A DNA stretch of 64,000 bases, from positions 62,001 to 126,000 of the forward strand of contig NZ_JAAGPI010000008.1 in NCBI RefSeq assembly GCF_017104715.1, read 5' to 3'. The notes beneath the pieces are model-generated. The model had not been told where the DNA came from and did no database searches. It worked only from the letters and a program-made list of their open reading frames with translations. Source of the stretch: Burkholderia sp. Ac-20365. GTDB lineage: Bacteria; Pseudomonadota; Gammaproteobacteria; Burkholderiales; Burkholderiaceae. This document shows positions 49,151 to 58,858 of the stretch, in pieces. Position 1 is the first letter of the stretch; every line of letters begins with the position of its first letter. A program made the position numbers and the translations under genes.

Positions 49151-52100
49151 ATGAATCAGAAGACCTACCGGCTCGTATTCAGCCGGTTGCGGGGTATGCT
49201 CGTGGCCGTCGAGGAAACCGCAACAGCAGCAGGTAAAGCAGGAGAGACGCGCGCAACGGGGCGCGCATCAGGAGCACAGGACATAGGTGCGTCGCTGCGT
49301 CAGCTTGCACTGTCTGCCCTGCTTGTCCTCTCGCCGCTCATGGCGGGCGCGCAGATCGTGCCGGGTGGCGGGCATGCGCCTGGCGTCGTCACGACGCAGA
49401 ACGGCATTCCCCAGGTCAACATCAACAAGCCCGCTGGTTCGGGCGTGTCGATGAACACCTACAACCAGTTCGATGTCCAGAAGAACGGCGCGATCCTGAA
49501 CAACTCGCCGACCATCGTCAACACGCAGCAGGCCGGGTACATCAACGGCAATCCGAACTTCGGGCCGAACGATGCCGCGCGCGTGATCGTCAATCAGGTC
49601 ATCAGCAGTTCGCCGTCGCAGTTGCGCGGGTATCTGGAAGTCGCGGGCCAGCGCGCGCAGGTCGTTATCGCGAATCCGAACGGTCTGATGGTCGATGGGG
49701 GCGGCCTCATCAATACGTCGCGTGCAACGCTCACGACAGGTACGCCGAATTTCGCGGGCGATGGATCGCTTGCGGGTTTTAATGTCACGGGTGGCAACAT
49801 CACCGTGCAGGGCGCCGGGTTCAACGGCACGAATATCGACCAGGTTGATCTGCTGGCGCGTGCGGTACAGGCCAATGCCGCGATCTATGCGAAGAACCTG
49901 AACGTCGTAACGGGCGCGAATGCCGTCGACTACAACACGCTTGCGGCCACGCCCATAGCAGGTAGCGGCGCTGCGCCGGGTGTGTCGATTGACGTGAGCA
50001 ATCTTGGCGGCATGTATGCGAATCGCATCGTACTGGTTGGCACGGAGAACGGCGTCGGCGTGTCGAACAGGGGCGTGCTGGCGGCGCAGGCCGGTGACCT
50101 GATCCTGACGACACAGGGCAAGCTGGTGCTCGCCGGTCAGACCAACGCCAGCGGGAACATCACGGCGAGCGCGCGCGATCGCATCGACAATAGCGGCACG
50201 ACCTACGCGCAGCAAAGCGTCAACACGAACACATCGGGCGCGCTCACCAACAGCGGCACGCTCGCCGCACAGCAGAACACCACTGTCAGCGCAGGTAGCG
50301 TCGCGTCAACGGGGACGCTCGGCGCAGGCGTGAACGGTGACGGCACGATTGCCGGTTCCGGCGACCTGTCTGTGACGGCAATAGGCGCCGTCACAGCGAC
50401 GGGTCGCAATGCAGCGGGCGGCAACGCCTCAATCAATGGATCAGCGGTCAATCTCGCTGGCAGCAGCACGTCGGCCAAAGGCGCGCTCGCGCTTGCCGCC
50501 AATGGCGGCGACCTGAACCTGTCAGGCGCGACCACGACGGCAGGCACCACGCTCGACGCTCGCGCATCGGGCACGCTCACGAACGACAATGGCGCACTCT
50601 CGTCAGATGGCGCGCAGACCCTGGCGGCAGGCGCACTGTCGAACCGCAACGGCCAGATCGTTTCAGGCTCCACACTGACCACGACCGTCTCCGGCGCAGT
50701 CTCAAACCTGGGCGGCACGATACAGGCAGCGGGCGCGCAGACACTGCAAGCTGGCTCGCTCGACAACACGGGCGGCCATATCGTGTCGCTCAATACGGAC
50801 GGACTCAAGCTGACGCTGTCGGGCCTTCTGAACAACGGCACGGGCGGCAGCATCGGCGGCAACGGCAACGTGACTCTTCAGGCGGGACAGATCGCGAACG
50901 CCGGTTCGATCACGGCGGTCCAGAACCTGATTGCATCGGCCGTGCAAAGCCTGTTCAACAACGGCACCCTCGCGGCGAACGACAACGCGACGCTGTCAGC
51001 CGGTACGACGCTAACGAACGCAAATACCGTTGCCGCAGGCAAATCGGCGGCGATTACGGCTGCGACGTTCGACAACAGTCAGGGCACCACGCAAGCGAGC
51101 CAGTTCACGCTACACGCCGCGAACCTCGTCAACCACGGCGGCAGCATCACGCAGACAGGCACGGGCGCAACGACCGTCGATGTGACGGGCACGCTCGACA
51201 ACACGGGTGGCACGCTTCAGACCAACGCCGACAGTCTGGCACTCGGCCCTGCTGCGCTCACAAACGATAACGGCACAATTGCCAGCGCGGGCACGGGAAC
51301 ACTGTCAGTTGCAACGGGCGCGCTGTCGAACAACGGCGGCACGATTGCGACGAACGGCGCGCTCGACGTGCACGCAGGCGCGGTCTCGAATCGCGGCGGC
51401 ACACTTGCTGCACAGACGGGCGCAACCCTGCTGGTCGCGTCCCTGGATAACAGCGCGGCGGGCTATATCGGTGCGCAAACGGTGTCGGTGACGGACGCGG
51501 GTGCACTCAACAATGCGGGCGGCACAATCCAGGCAGACGATGCGCTCGCAGTGTCGGCACAGTCGGTAGCGAACGACGGCGGTTCCATCGCCAACGGTGG
51601 CAAAGGCACGACGGGCGTCACGGCGACGGGCGCGGTCACGAACACGCAGAACGGCCTGATTGGCGGCAACGGCGGCGTGTCGGTCGCAGGTGGCAGCGTC
51701 GAGAATTCGGGCGGCACGATCACGGCGGGCGGCGCGGTATCGGTCCAGTCCGGCAGCACGCTCGGCAATCGCGTGGGCATGATCCAGGGTACGGGCAGCG
51801 CAACGATGTCGGCCCAAGGGGCAATCGACAACACGGGTGGGCAGATCGAGGCGGACGGCACCGGTTCAACGCTCACCGTCACGGGCGCGACACTGGACAA
51901 CTCGAACGGGCGCATTGCCAATACAGGTTCCGGCGCGACCACGATCAGCGCCAGCGCGATCACGAACAGCAACACGGACGGCGTCTCTGGCGCGGGTACG
52001 ATCGGCGGCAACGGCGATGTCACGCTCAATGCGCAGACACTATCGAACACCAACGGCGCGCAACTCGTTGCGGGCCATGACCTGATGCTGACCATCGCGC

Positions 52101-55100
52101 GACTTGCCGACAACACGAACGCCACGCTGTCGGGCGCGAACAATGTCACGCTCAATGGTCCGAACGCTGCCGTCATCAATGCGGGCGGCTCGATCCATGG
52201 CAATGGGGCAATCACGCTCACTACGTCGACGCTGGACAATACGAACGGCCGTATCGGCAACGACACAGGCAGCGGAGGCAGTATCGGCATCCGTACCGGC
52301 ATGCTGGCAAACCAGAACGGTGCGGTTGGCAGCGACCAGAACCTGAGCGTCACGACGAACACGCTCACGGGCGACGGGCGCATTGTCGCGGGCAACGACG
52401 GCACCGTTACAGTCAACGGCGACTTCACGCTGACAGGCGCGAACCAGATTCAGGCGAACAACAACCTGACCTTCACAACCGCAGGCAGTTTCACGAATCA
52501 GGGCAAGCTCGGCGCAGTGAACGCGCTGACCTTGAACGCGGCGAACGTCGATAACCAGGCAGGCGCGGACATCAATTCGTCTAACACGACGGTCAATGCT
52601 GCGAACGCGATCACGAACGAAGGACGCATTGAGGGCGACAGCGTCACCACAAACAGCGCGTCGCTCCGTAACACCGCAACCATCATCGGCAACACCGTCA
52701 CGCTGAACGCCGGTTCAATTGCGAACACAGGCGCGGCGGCAGTGATTGCCGGAGCATCCGTCGTCAACCTGTTCGGCTCTGACATCTCGAACACAGGCGG
52801 CGCGAACCTGTTCAGTCTCGGCGACATCCACATCGCCGCAAACGGCACACGCGACGGCAACGGCCTGCTCGCGAACCGCGCGAACACGGTGACGAACGAC
52901 CAGTCGACCATCGAGGCCCAGGGCAACATCGAAATCGCGACACAGACACTGACCAACACGCGCCCCGCGCCCACGGTCGAGACGGTCACGACCGATGTCG
53001 AGACGGCGCATCAGACCAAGCGCGACAAATACATGGCCTGCACGCCAACCAATGGCGACAAGGGCTATTGCACGCAGGACATGTGGGACAACGGCTACAG
53101 GAACCCGCTGGACGCCACGTTCAGCAATGCCGATGTCGTGTCGACCGCCAGCGGCCCGAACGCCGTTGATCGCGTGCTTGTCGTCAACGTGAACGGCCAG
53201 CCGCAGACCATCTACTACAACACGCTCACGACCAACGGCAACGGGACAGTCTCAGTCAGTTACTGGGACGACTACGATCCGCATGTCAATTACGATCCGG
53301 CCACCGAATACCCCGGCGACAACCAGGCGCACCACGGTTATCAGCGCATCGAGTCGGCACGCGACACGACGACCACAACACAGCAGGATCAGGTGGCCGG
53401 CACACAGGCACAGCAGGCGCAGATCATGGCGGGCGGCAACATGGTGCTTGCCAACGTCGGCACGCTGAACAACAGCTTTAGCGCGATTGGCGCGGGCGGC
53501 GCGATCCAGATCGGCAGCAGCCAGGCGAGCGGCGACGTAGCGAGCGGCAACTATGGCGGGACGACCGTCAACAATACCGGGCAGACGCTGTACCAGTACC
53601 AGAAGCAGGACATCGTTTCGACCTACGCATGGAACGAGGACATCTCGCGCGACGTGGGCAAGGTCGTCCAGCCGTCGATCATCCTGACGCCGGTCGCCAT
53701 TGGCGGCCTCGGCGGCACGATCATCGCGAACAACGCGGTGCAGATCAACGCGACCGACATCAACAACACGAACGTCGTCGCAGCGAACTCGGCGACGGGC
53801 GCGACGGGCGGCACGCTCGGTGCGAACGGAACGGCGGGCGGCATCGCGGGCGGCGGTACACAGACCGTGGATCTCGCAACGGGACAGACGAAGACCATCA
53901 ACGCCCCGCAATCCGTCGCGGGGCCGACGGGATCGCTGAGCATCACGTTGCCGAAAAGCGGTCTGTACACCTTCAACACCGCGCCGGGTGCGTCCTATCT
54001 GATTGCAACCGATCCACGCCTGACCAGCTATACGAACTTCATTTCGAGCGACTATCTGCTCAAACAGTTGGGCTATGACCCGTCGACGGTCGAGAAGCGC
54101 CTGGGCGACGGGTTGTATGAGCAAACGCTGGTCCGCAACCAGATCACCCAACTGACCGGTCGCGTGTATCTGCAAGGCTATGACAGCAACGAGGACGAGT
54201 ATCGCGCGTTGATGAACAACGGCGCCAACGTGGCGAAGGAATTCAGCCTCGCACCCGGTATGGCGCTGACGGCCGCACAGATGGATGCGCTGACAAGCGA
54301 TATCGTGTGGATGGTCAACCAGACCGTGACGTTGCCGGACGGCAGCACGCAGACCGTGCTTGCCCCTGTCGTCTATCTTGCCCACACGCACGCGAACGAC
54401 CTGCAACCGACTGGCGCGCTCATCGCCGCCGACGATGTCGAGATTCACGCGACAGGCGACGCGACGAACTCGGGCGTTATCAAGGGCGGCACGCAGACGG
54501 TTATCAGCGCGACGAATATCGTCAATCGCGGCGGCTCGATTGGCAGCAGCACCGATAACGGAACGACCGTGATCTCGGCGACGAACGATGTCGTCAATGC
54601 TTCGGGGCGCATCACGGGCAACCGGGTTGCCGTGCTGGCGGGTAACGATATCGTCAATACGACCCTTGTCGATACGGTCGGCGTCAGTTCGACGGTCGGC
54701 AACAGCAGGGTCAACCAGACGCTGATCGGCGCACAAGGCACGATTGCATCGACGGGAGACATGGTGATCGCGGCCGGTCACGATCTGAGCGTGCATGGTG
54801 CAGTCATCGACGCAGGCGGTAGCGCCCAGATCTCGGCAGGCCATGACATCAACGTCGATACGGTTCAGTCGAACACATCGCAATCGGTGACGAATGGCGC
54901 GAACCGGCATGCGAACGCCAGCAGCACGATCCACGAAACGAGCGCTATCGGCGCGGGCGGCAGTCTTGCAATGCAGAGCGGCAACGACATGACGCTCAAG
55001 GGCGCAACGGTCAGCGCGGGCGGCGATATGGCGGTTGTAGCGGGCGGCAACCTGACGGCCACGACGGTGACCAATACGGCGAATCGGGATGACGTCTATC

Positions 55101-58100
55101 TCGGCGACAAGACGCGTAGCGCGCAGAGCCATTCATACGACGAACAGTCGGTTGGCACGGCCTTTAGCGCGGGCGGCAATGCGACGCTTGCGGCGGTGAG
55201 TACCGACACGTCGAAAGGCAATGTGACGATTACCGGCTCGTCGGTGTCGACGGACACGGGCGCGGCGACCATCGCGTCCACGGGCAATATCACGATCAAC
55301 GAGGGCCGCGAGGAACACGACAGCTATTCGCAGACACAATCGAAGCGCGGCAGCATCGTGCATGGCTCGACGACCGATGAGATGCAGGCATCGCAGGCCA
55401 ACATCGGCATTGCGAGCACCGTCTCAGGCGATACCGTGAATGTCCGCTCGGGCAAGGATCTGACGGTTCAGGGCAGCAATGTCGTCGGCACCAACGATGT
55501 GAAGCTGGCCGCAGCGGGCAATGTCACCATTACCACCTCGCAGGATACGCAGAGCACGCAAAGCGACTATCAGAAGCGTGAATACGGATTCCTCTCGGGC
55601 CTGAATCCGCTGAACCAGCTTGACGGAGGCCTGCAAGGCTACAGCATCGGCTCGCGCAAGACGACGGACGCGCAGCAGGCGACACAGGTGACCAACAACG
55701 CGAGCATGATCGGCTCGCTGAACGGCAACCTGAGCGTAACATCGGGCAATGAACTGCATGTGACGGGCAGCACGCTGCATGCAGGCAATGACCTGAATCT
55801 GGCTGGCAAGACCGTCACGATCGATGCCGCGCAAAACCTCTCGACGCAGAACGAACAGCAGTCGTTCAGTCAGACGGGCATCACGGCTGGACTGAGCAGC
55901 CCGGTCATCGCGGCGATCCAGACCGCGAACCAGATGCGCAAGGACGTGAAGCAGACGAAGGGGGATGCGCGTCTCGATGCGCTGGCTGCGGCAACCACGG
56001 GGCTGGCTGGCAAGAACGCTTATGACGCAGTGGCGAGTGATCCGACGCATGCGGGCGGCATCGGTGTGAACGTGTCGCTTGGTACGAGCCACAGTCACAG
56101 CAACACATCCGAAGCGTCGGCTACGGCTGCTGGCAGCACCGTCAGCGCCGGTCATAACGTGAATATCGCTGCGGCAGGTGCCGGCGCGAACAGCAATATC
56201 AACGTGATCGGCAGCGACATCACGGCGGGGAACAATGCGACCCTGAATGCCCAGGGCAACATCAACCTCCAGGCCGCGCAAAACTCGGACAGCATGCGCA
56301 GCGAGAACAGCGGTTCGAACGCGAGCATCGGCGTCACCATCGGCGTGGGTCAGCAGAACGGCATCTCGTTCCAGGCGGGTGTGTCGGGGACGAAGGGTCA
56401 CGGCAACGGCGACGATACGACGTGGACGAACGCACATGTCAATGCGGGTAACGCGCTCACGCTGCAATCCGGTGGCGACACGAATCTCAAGGGTGCGGTG
56501 GCGGACGGCCAGCAGGTGATCGCAAACGTCGGCGGAAACCTGAACATCGAGAGCTTGCAGGATACGAGCCATTATGACTCGAAGCAGATGAGCGGCGGCG
56601 TGTCGGTGAGCGTGTGCGTGCCGCCGATCTGCGCAGGCAGTTCGAGCGTGTCGGCGAACTTCAGCCAGGAGAAACTGAACAGCAACTATGCGAGCGTGAC
56701 TGAACAGTCCGGCATCAGGGCGGGTGATGGTGGGTTCCAGATCAACGTCAAAGGCAACACCGATCTGAAAGGCGGTGTGATTGCGAGTAGTGATTCGGCG
56801 ATCGACAATGGGCTTAACAGCCTGACGACGGCGACGCTGACGCATTCGGATATTGAAAACCGTGCATCGTATAGCGGTTCGTCGGTCGGTATCAGTGGCG
56901 GGTATGGTGGTGACATCGGCAAGACGCAGACAGGGACGGCGACAAACGTCAATCCGGTTCCGGGGACGACGTTGCCGAGTGCAGGCGGTGCGTCGATGGC
57001 ACCGCCCGTCGTGATGGGTGCATCGGGTGATGCCAGTTCGACAACCCGAAGCGCGATCAGTGGTGGCGCGATTCATATCACTGACAGCGACAAGCAGCAG
57101 CAACTGACCGGGCAGACGGCCGACGAAGCCGTCGCGAGCATCAGCCGCGATACGAATGGCACGCAGGCGACGATTGCGCCGATCTTCGACAAGGACAAGA
57201 TCGAAGCCGGTTTCGACATCACCAGCCAGTTCATCAATCAGGCTGGCACGTTCGTGAACAATCGGGCGAAGGAAGCCGATGCAGCCAAGGCCGCTGCGAA
57301 TGATCCGAACCTGACGCCGGAACAGCGCGCGGCGGCACAGCAGCAGGCCGATCAGCTTAATGCGGAATGGGGGCCGAGTGGATCGTATCGGCAGGTGTTG
57401 ACTGCGCTGACGGTGGCGGCGGGTGGGAATGTGTCGGGGGGTATGAGGCAGTTTGCACAGAGTGCCGCCGTGGCGTACATACAGGAAATTGGCGCGAACC
57501 AGGTCAAACAGATAGCCGATTCATTGGATAGCGATACGGCACGCGCTGCCTTGCATGCGATTGTCGGGTGTGCCGGTGCCGCGGCAAGCAGTCAGGCGTG
57601 CGGCGCGGGCGCGATGGGCGCGGCGGCAAGTTCCGTGATTGGGTCTCTACTCGGGCCGACCACGAACATGTCGGCGGCTGATCGTGAGGCGCGTGAAAAT
57701 CTGGTGAACAGTCTGGTTGCGGGGATCGCGACGGCTGGTGGCGTAAATGCGGCGACAGCGACGGGCGCGGCACAGATTGAGGTGGAGAATAATCAGGTTG
57801 CGCTACCCATGTCTTCGGCCCCTTCCTGGTTGCCTGGACTCAGCAAGTTACCTGGCTTTAAGGGCGAAACCGCGAGTAAAGGCGACGGCGTAATCGCCGA
57901 TCCGGCAACAGAGCTTGATCCAAGCATGAAGGCGGGGCAACTCGTAACGCCATTGCCGGGACCGGAGCTATTAGACAAACTCTTTACTCCGGTTAGTGAC
58001 GCAATTAAGGGGTTGGTTGACCATGTTCTCACCGCTACTGATGTGTCGAAGTCTAGCGTTCCACCGTCAATATTGGGTGGAGATGGAGCACTACCTTCAG

Positions 58101-58399
58101 GTATCGGTGGTAAGGGCACGCCAATACCCATGCCACCGACGGGTAACCCGAATGCAACTGCTGAGCAATTTGCAAAAGACGCTTTCAACGGCCAGACTCC
58201 TGTTCGGATTGTCAACAATGTGACCGGAGAGGGAAGCTGGGTAGCTGTCCTGCCCGATGGAACGGCTGTTACGTACAGACCGGCAGGACAAGCGTCGTCC
58301 AAAACCGCTGATTCGACGGCCACAGTAGAGATCAACAATCAAGCGGTAAAAAACATCAACAACGGCAACGTTGCAAAATTCAAATTCCCTAACAAGTGA
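49151..58399 (+). CDS. cdiA: Contact-dependent inhibition effector, filamentous haemagglutinin family
   Basis: A 3082-residue two-partner secretion exoprotein. It opens with an extended signal peptide region (MNQKTYRLVFSRLRGMLVAV, ESPR type) and the TPS domain (GVVTTQNGIPQVNINKPAGS, NPNGLMVDGGGLINTSRATL). The middle is long FHA beta-helix repeats. Near the end come a pretoxin domain (ALHAIVGCAGAAASSQACGA) and the VENN motif (residues 2878-2881), then 201 residues of variable C-terminus with FAKDAFNGQTPVRIVNNVTG, SWVAVLPDGTAVTYRPAGQ and VAKFKFPNK, which I cannot assign to a toxin family. GC falls towards the end. The immunity gene follows after 7 bp. Gene order A-I-B is the Burkholderia type. 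Confidence 0.93.
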   Translation: MNQKTYRLVFSRLRGMLVAVEETATAAGKAGETRATGRASGAQDIGASLRQLALSALLVLSPLMAGAQIVPGGGHAPGVVTTQNGIPQVNINKPAGSGVSMNTYNQFDVQKNGAILNNSPTIVNTQQAGYINGNPNFGPNDAARVIVNQVISSSPSQLRGYLEVAGQRAQVVIANPNGLMVDGGGLINTSRATLTTGTPNFAGDGSLAGFNVTGGNITVQGAGFNGTNIDQVDLLARAVQANAAIYAKNLNVVTGANAVDYNTLAATPIAGSGAAPGVSIDVSNLGGMYANRIVLVGTENGVGVSNRGVLAAQAGDLILTTQGKLVLAGQTNASGNITASARDRIDNSGTTYAQQSVNTNTSGALTNSGTLAAQQNTTVSAGSVASTGTLGAGVNGDGTIAGSGDLSVTAIGAVTATGRNAAGGNASINGSAVNLAGSSTSAKGALALAANGGDLNLSGATTTAGTTLDARASGTLTNDNGALSSDGAQTLAAGALSNRNGQIVSGSTLTTTVSGAVSNLGGTIQAAGAQTLQAGSLDNTGGHIVSLNTDGLKLTLSGLLNNGTGGSIGGNGNVTLQAGQIANAGSITAVQNLIASAVQSLFNNGTLAANDNATLSAGTTLTNANTVAAGKSAAITAATFDNSQGTTQASQFTLHAANLVNHGGSITQTGTGATTVDVTGTLDNTGGTLQTNADSLALGPAALTNDNGTIASAGTGTLSVATGALSNNGGTIATNGALDVHAGAVSNRGGTLAAQTGATLLVASLDNSAAGYIGAQTVSVTDAGALNNAGGTIQADDALAVSAQSVANDGGSIANGGKGTTGVTATGAVTNTQNGLIGGNGGVSVAGGSVENSGGTITAGGAVSVQSGSTLGNRVGMIQGTGSATMSAQGAIDNTGGQIEADGTGSTLTVTGATLDNSNGRIANTGSGATTISASAITNSNTDGVSGAGTIGGNGDVTLNAQTLSNTNGAQLVAGHDLMLTIARLADNTNATLSGANNVTLNGPNAAVINAGGSIHGNGAITLTTSTLDNTNGRIGNDTGSGGSIGIRTGMLANQNGAVGSDQNLSVTTNTLTGDGRIVAGNDGTVTVNGDFTLTGANQIQANNNLTFTTAGSFTNQGKLGAVNALTLNAANVDNQAGADINSSNTTVNAANAITNEGRIEGDSVTTNSASLRNTATIIGNTVTLNAGSIANTGAAAVIAGASVVNLFGSDISNTGGANLFSLGDIHIAANGTRDGNGLLANRANTVTNDQSTIEAQGNIEIATQTLTNTRPAPTVETVTTDVETAHQTKRDKYMACTPTNGDKGYCTQDMWDNGYRNPLDATFSNADVVSTASGPNAVDRVLVVNVNGQPQTIYYNTLTTNGNGTVSVSYWDDYDPHVNYDPATEYPGDNQAHHGYQRIESARDTTTTTQQDQVAGTQAQQAQIMAGGNMVLANVGTLNNSFSAIGAGGAIQIGSSQASGDVASGNYGGTTVNNTGQTLYQYQKQDIVSTYAWNEDISRDVGKVVQPSIILTPVAIGGLGGTIIANNAVQINATDINNTNVVAANSATGATGGTLGANGTAGGIAGGGTQTVDLATGQTKTINAPQSVAGPTGSLSITLPKSGLYTFNTAPGASYLIATDPRLTSYTNFISSDYLLKQLGYDPSTVEKRLGDGLYEQTLVRNQITQLTGRVYLQGYDSNEDEYRALMNNGANVAKEFSLAPGMALTAAQMDALTSDIVWMVNQTVTLPDGSTQTVLAPVVYLAHTHANDLQPTGALIAADDVEIHATGDATNSGVIKGGTQTVISATNIVNRGGSIGSSTDNGTTVISATNDVVNASGRITGNRVAVLAGNDIVNTTLVDTVGVSSTVGNSRVNQTLIGAQGTIASTGDMVIAAGHDLSVHGAVIDAGGSAQISAGHDINVDTVQSNTSQSVTNGANRHANASSTIHETSAIGAGGSLAMQSGNDMTLKGATVSAGGDMAVVAGGNLTATTVTNTANRDDVYLGDKTRSAQSHSYDEQSVGTAFSAGGNATLAAVSTDTSKGNVTITGSSVSTDTGAATIASTGNITINEGREEHDSYSQTQSKRGSIVHGSTTDEMQASQANIGIASTVSGDTVNVRSGKDLTVQGSNVVGTNDVKLAAAGNVTITTSQDTQSTQSDYQKREYGFLSGLNPLNQLDGGLQGYSIGSRKTTDAQQATQVTNNASMIGSLNGNLSVTSGNELHVTGSTLHAGNDLNLAGKTVTIDAAQNLSTQNEQQSFSQTGITAGLSSPVIAAIQTANQMRKDVKQTKGDARLDALAAATTGLAGKNAYDAVASDPTHAGGIGVNVSLGTSHSHSNTSEASATAAGSTVSAGHNVNIAAAGAGANSNINVIGSDITAGNNATLNAQGNINLQAAQNSDSMRSENSGSNASIGVTIGVGQQNGISFQAGVSGTKGHGNGDDTTWTNAHVNAGNALTLQSGGDTNLKGAVADGQQVIANVGGNLNIESLQDTSHYDSKQMSGGVSVSVCVPPICAGSSSVSANFSQEKLNSNYASVTEQSGIRAGDGGFQINVKGNTDLKGGVIASSDSAIDNGLNSLTTATLTHSDIENRASYSGSSVGISGGYGGDIGKTQTGTATNVNPVPGTTLPSAGGASMAPPVVMGASGDASSTTRSAISGGAIHITDSDKQQQLTGQTADEAVASISRDTNGTQATIAPIFDKDKIEAGFDITSQFINQAGTFVNNRAKEADAAKAAANDPNLTPEQRAAAQQQADQLNAEWGPSGSYRQVLTALTVAAGGNVSGGMRQFAQSAAVAYIQEIGANQVKQIADSLDSDTARAALHAIVGCAGAAASSQACGAGAMGAAASSVIGSLLGPTTNMSAADREARENLVNSLVAGIATAGGVNAATATGAAQIEVENNQVALPMSSAPSWLPGLSKLPGFKGETASKGDGVIADPATELDPSMKAGQLVTPLPGPELLDKLFTPVSDAIKGLVDHVLTATDVSKSSVPPSILGGDGALPSGIGGKGTPIPMPPTGNPNATAEQFAKDAFNGQTPVRIVNNVTGEGSWVAVLPDGTAVTYRPAGQASSKTADSTATVEINNQAVKNINNGNVAKFKFPNK

Positions 58400-58406
58400 G
58401 CGAGAC

Positions 58407-58832
58407 ATGAACTCTGTCAATGAGATCGACTACCAAAGACAACTGATCGCGTCTTGTCTTGACGATTTTTCGCCGAACGCTGCGCTTCCTCATGTTTATG
58501 GAGGGCAATACGGCCAAAGTCCTGAAATGTGGAAGCGTGCAGTAGTTGAGTTTCTGTGCGTCAACGTTCGATGTGGTCTTTTAGAGGCCACCCACAGAAA
58601 GGACATCTCGACGGACGATGATAGCGTTCTCTCGCTTGAGAACCTACTGACTAACGGGGACACAGAGAATCAACTTGATGCGGAAATTGTGTGGAACGCC
58701 ATGTACTTCAACTCGACCTGCAAATTGGACGAGATACTTGAACGTTTCAACTTGCGGACGTGGGACGCTTTGAATTTCGGGTTAAACCACGCGCTTATAG
58801 CCGAACTCAAAAAGCTTTACGCAAATAGTTGA
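58407..58832 (+). CDS. cdiI: CDI immunity protein
   Basis: A 141-residue cytoplasmic, mildly acidic protein with no signal peptide, starting 7 bp after cdiA. It shows no recognised family: MNSVNEIDYQRQLIASCLDD, WKRAVVEFLCVNVRCGLLEA, LDAEIVWNAMYFNSTCKLDE. Its base composition is more AT-rich than that of the resident genes, as is usual for exchanged toxin-immunity cassettes. Its position directly after cdiA and before cdiB is the basis for calling it the cognate antidote; binding to the toxin is untested. Confidence 0.8.
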   Translation: MNSVNEIDYQRQLIASCLDDFSPNAALPHVYGGQYGQSPEMWKRAVVEFLCVNVRCGLLEATHRKDISTDDDSVLSLENLLTNGDTENQLDAEIVWNAMYFNSTCKLDEILERFNLRTWDALNFGLNHALIAELKKLYANS

Positions 58833-58858
58833 TGCGCTAGTTTTTCAAAATAAACCGC

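Noticed and set aside
53252..55132. A 626-codon minus-strand ORF within cdiA, and another at 55424-57103
   Set aside because: Both lie inside the continuous cdiA frame and reflect its repeated composition.
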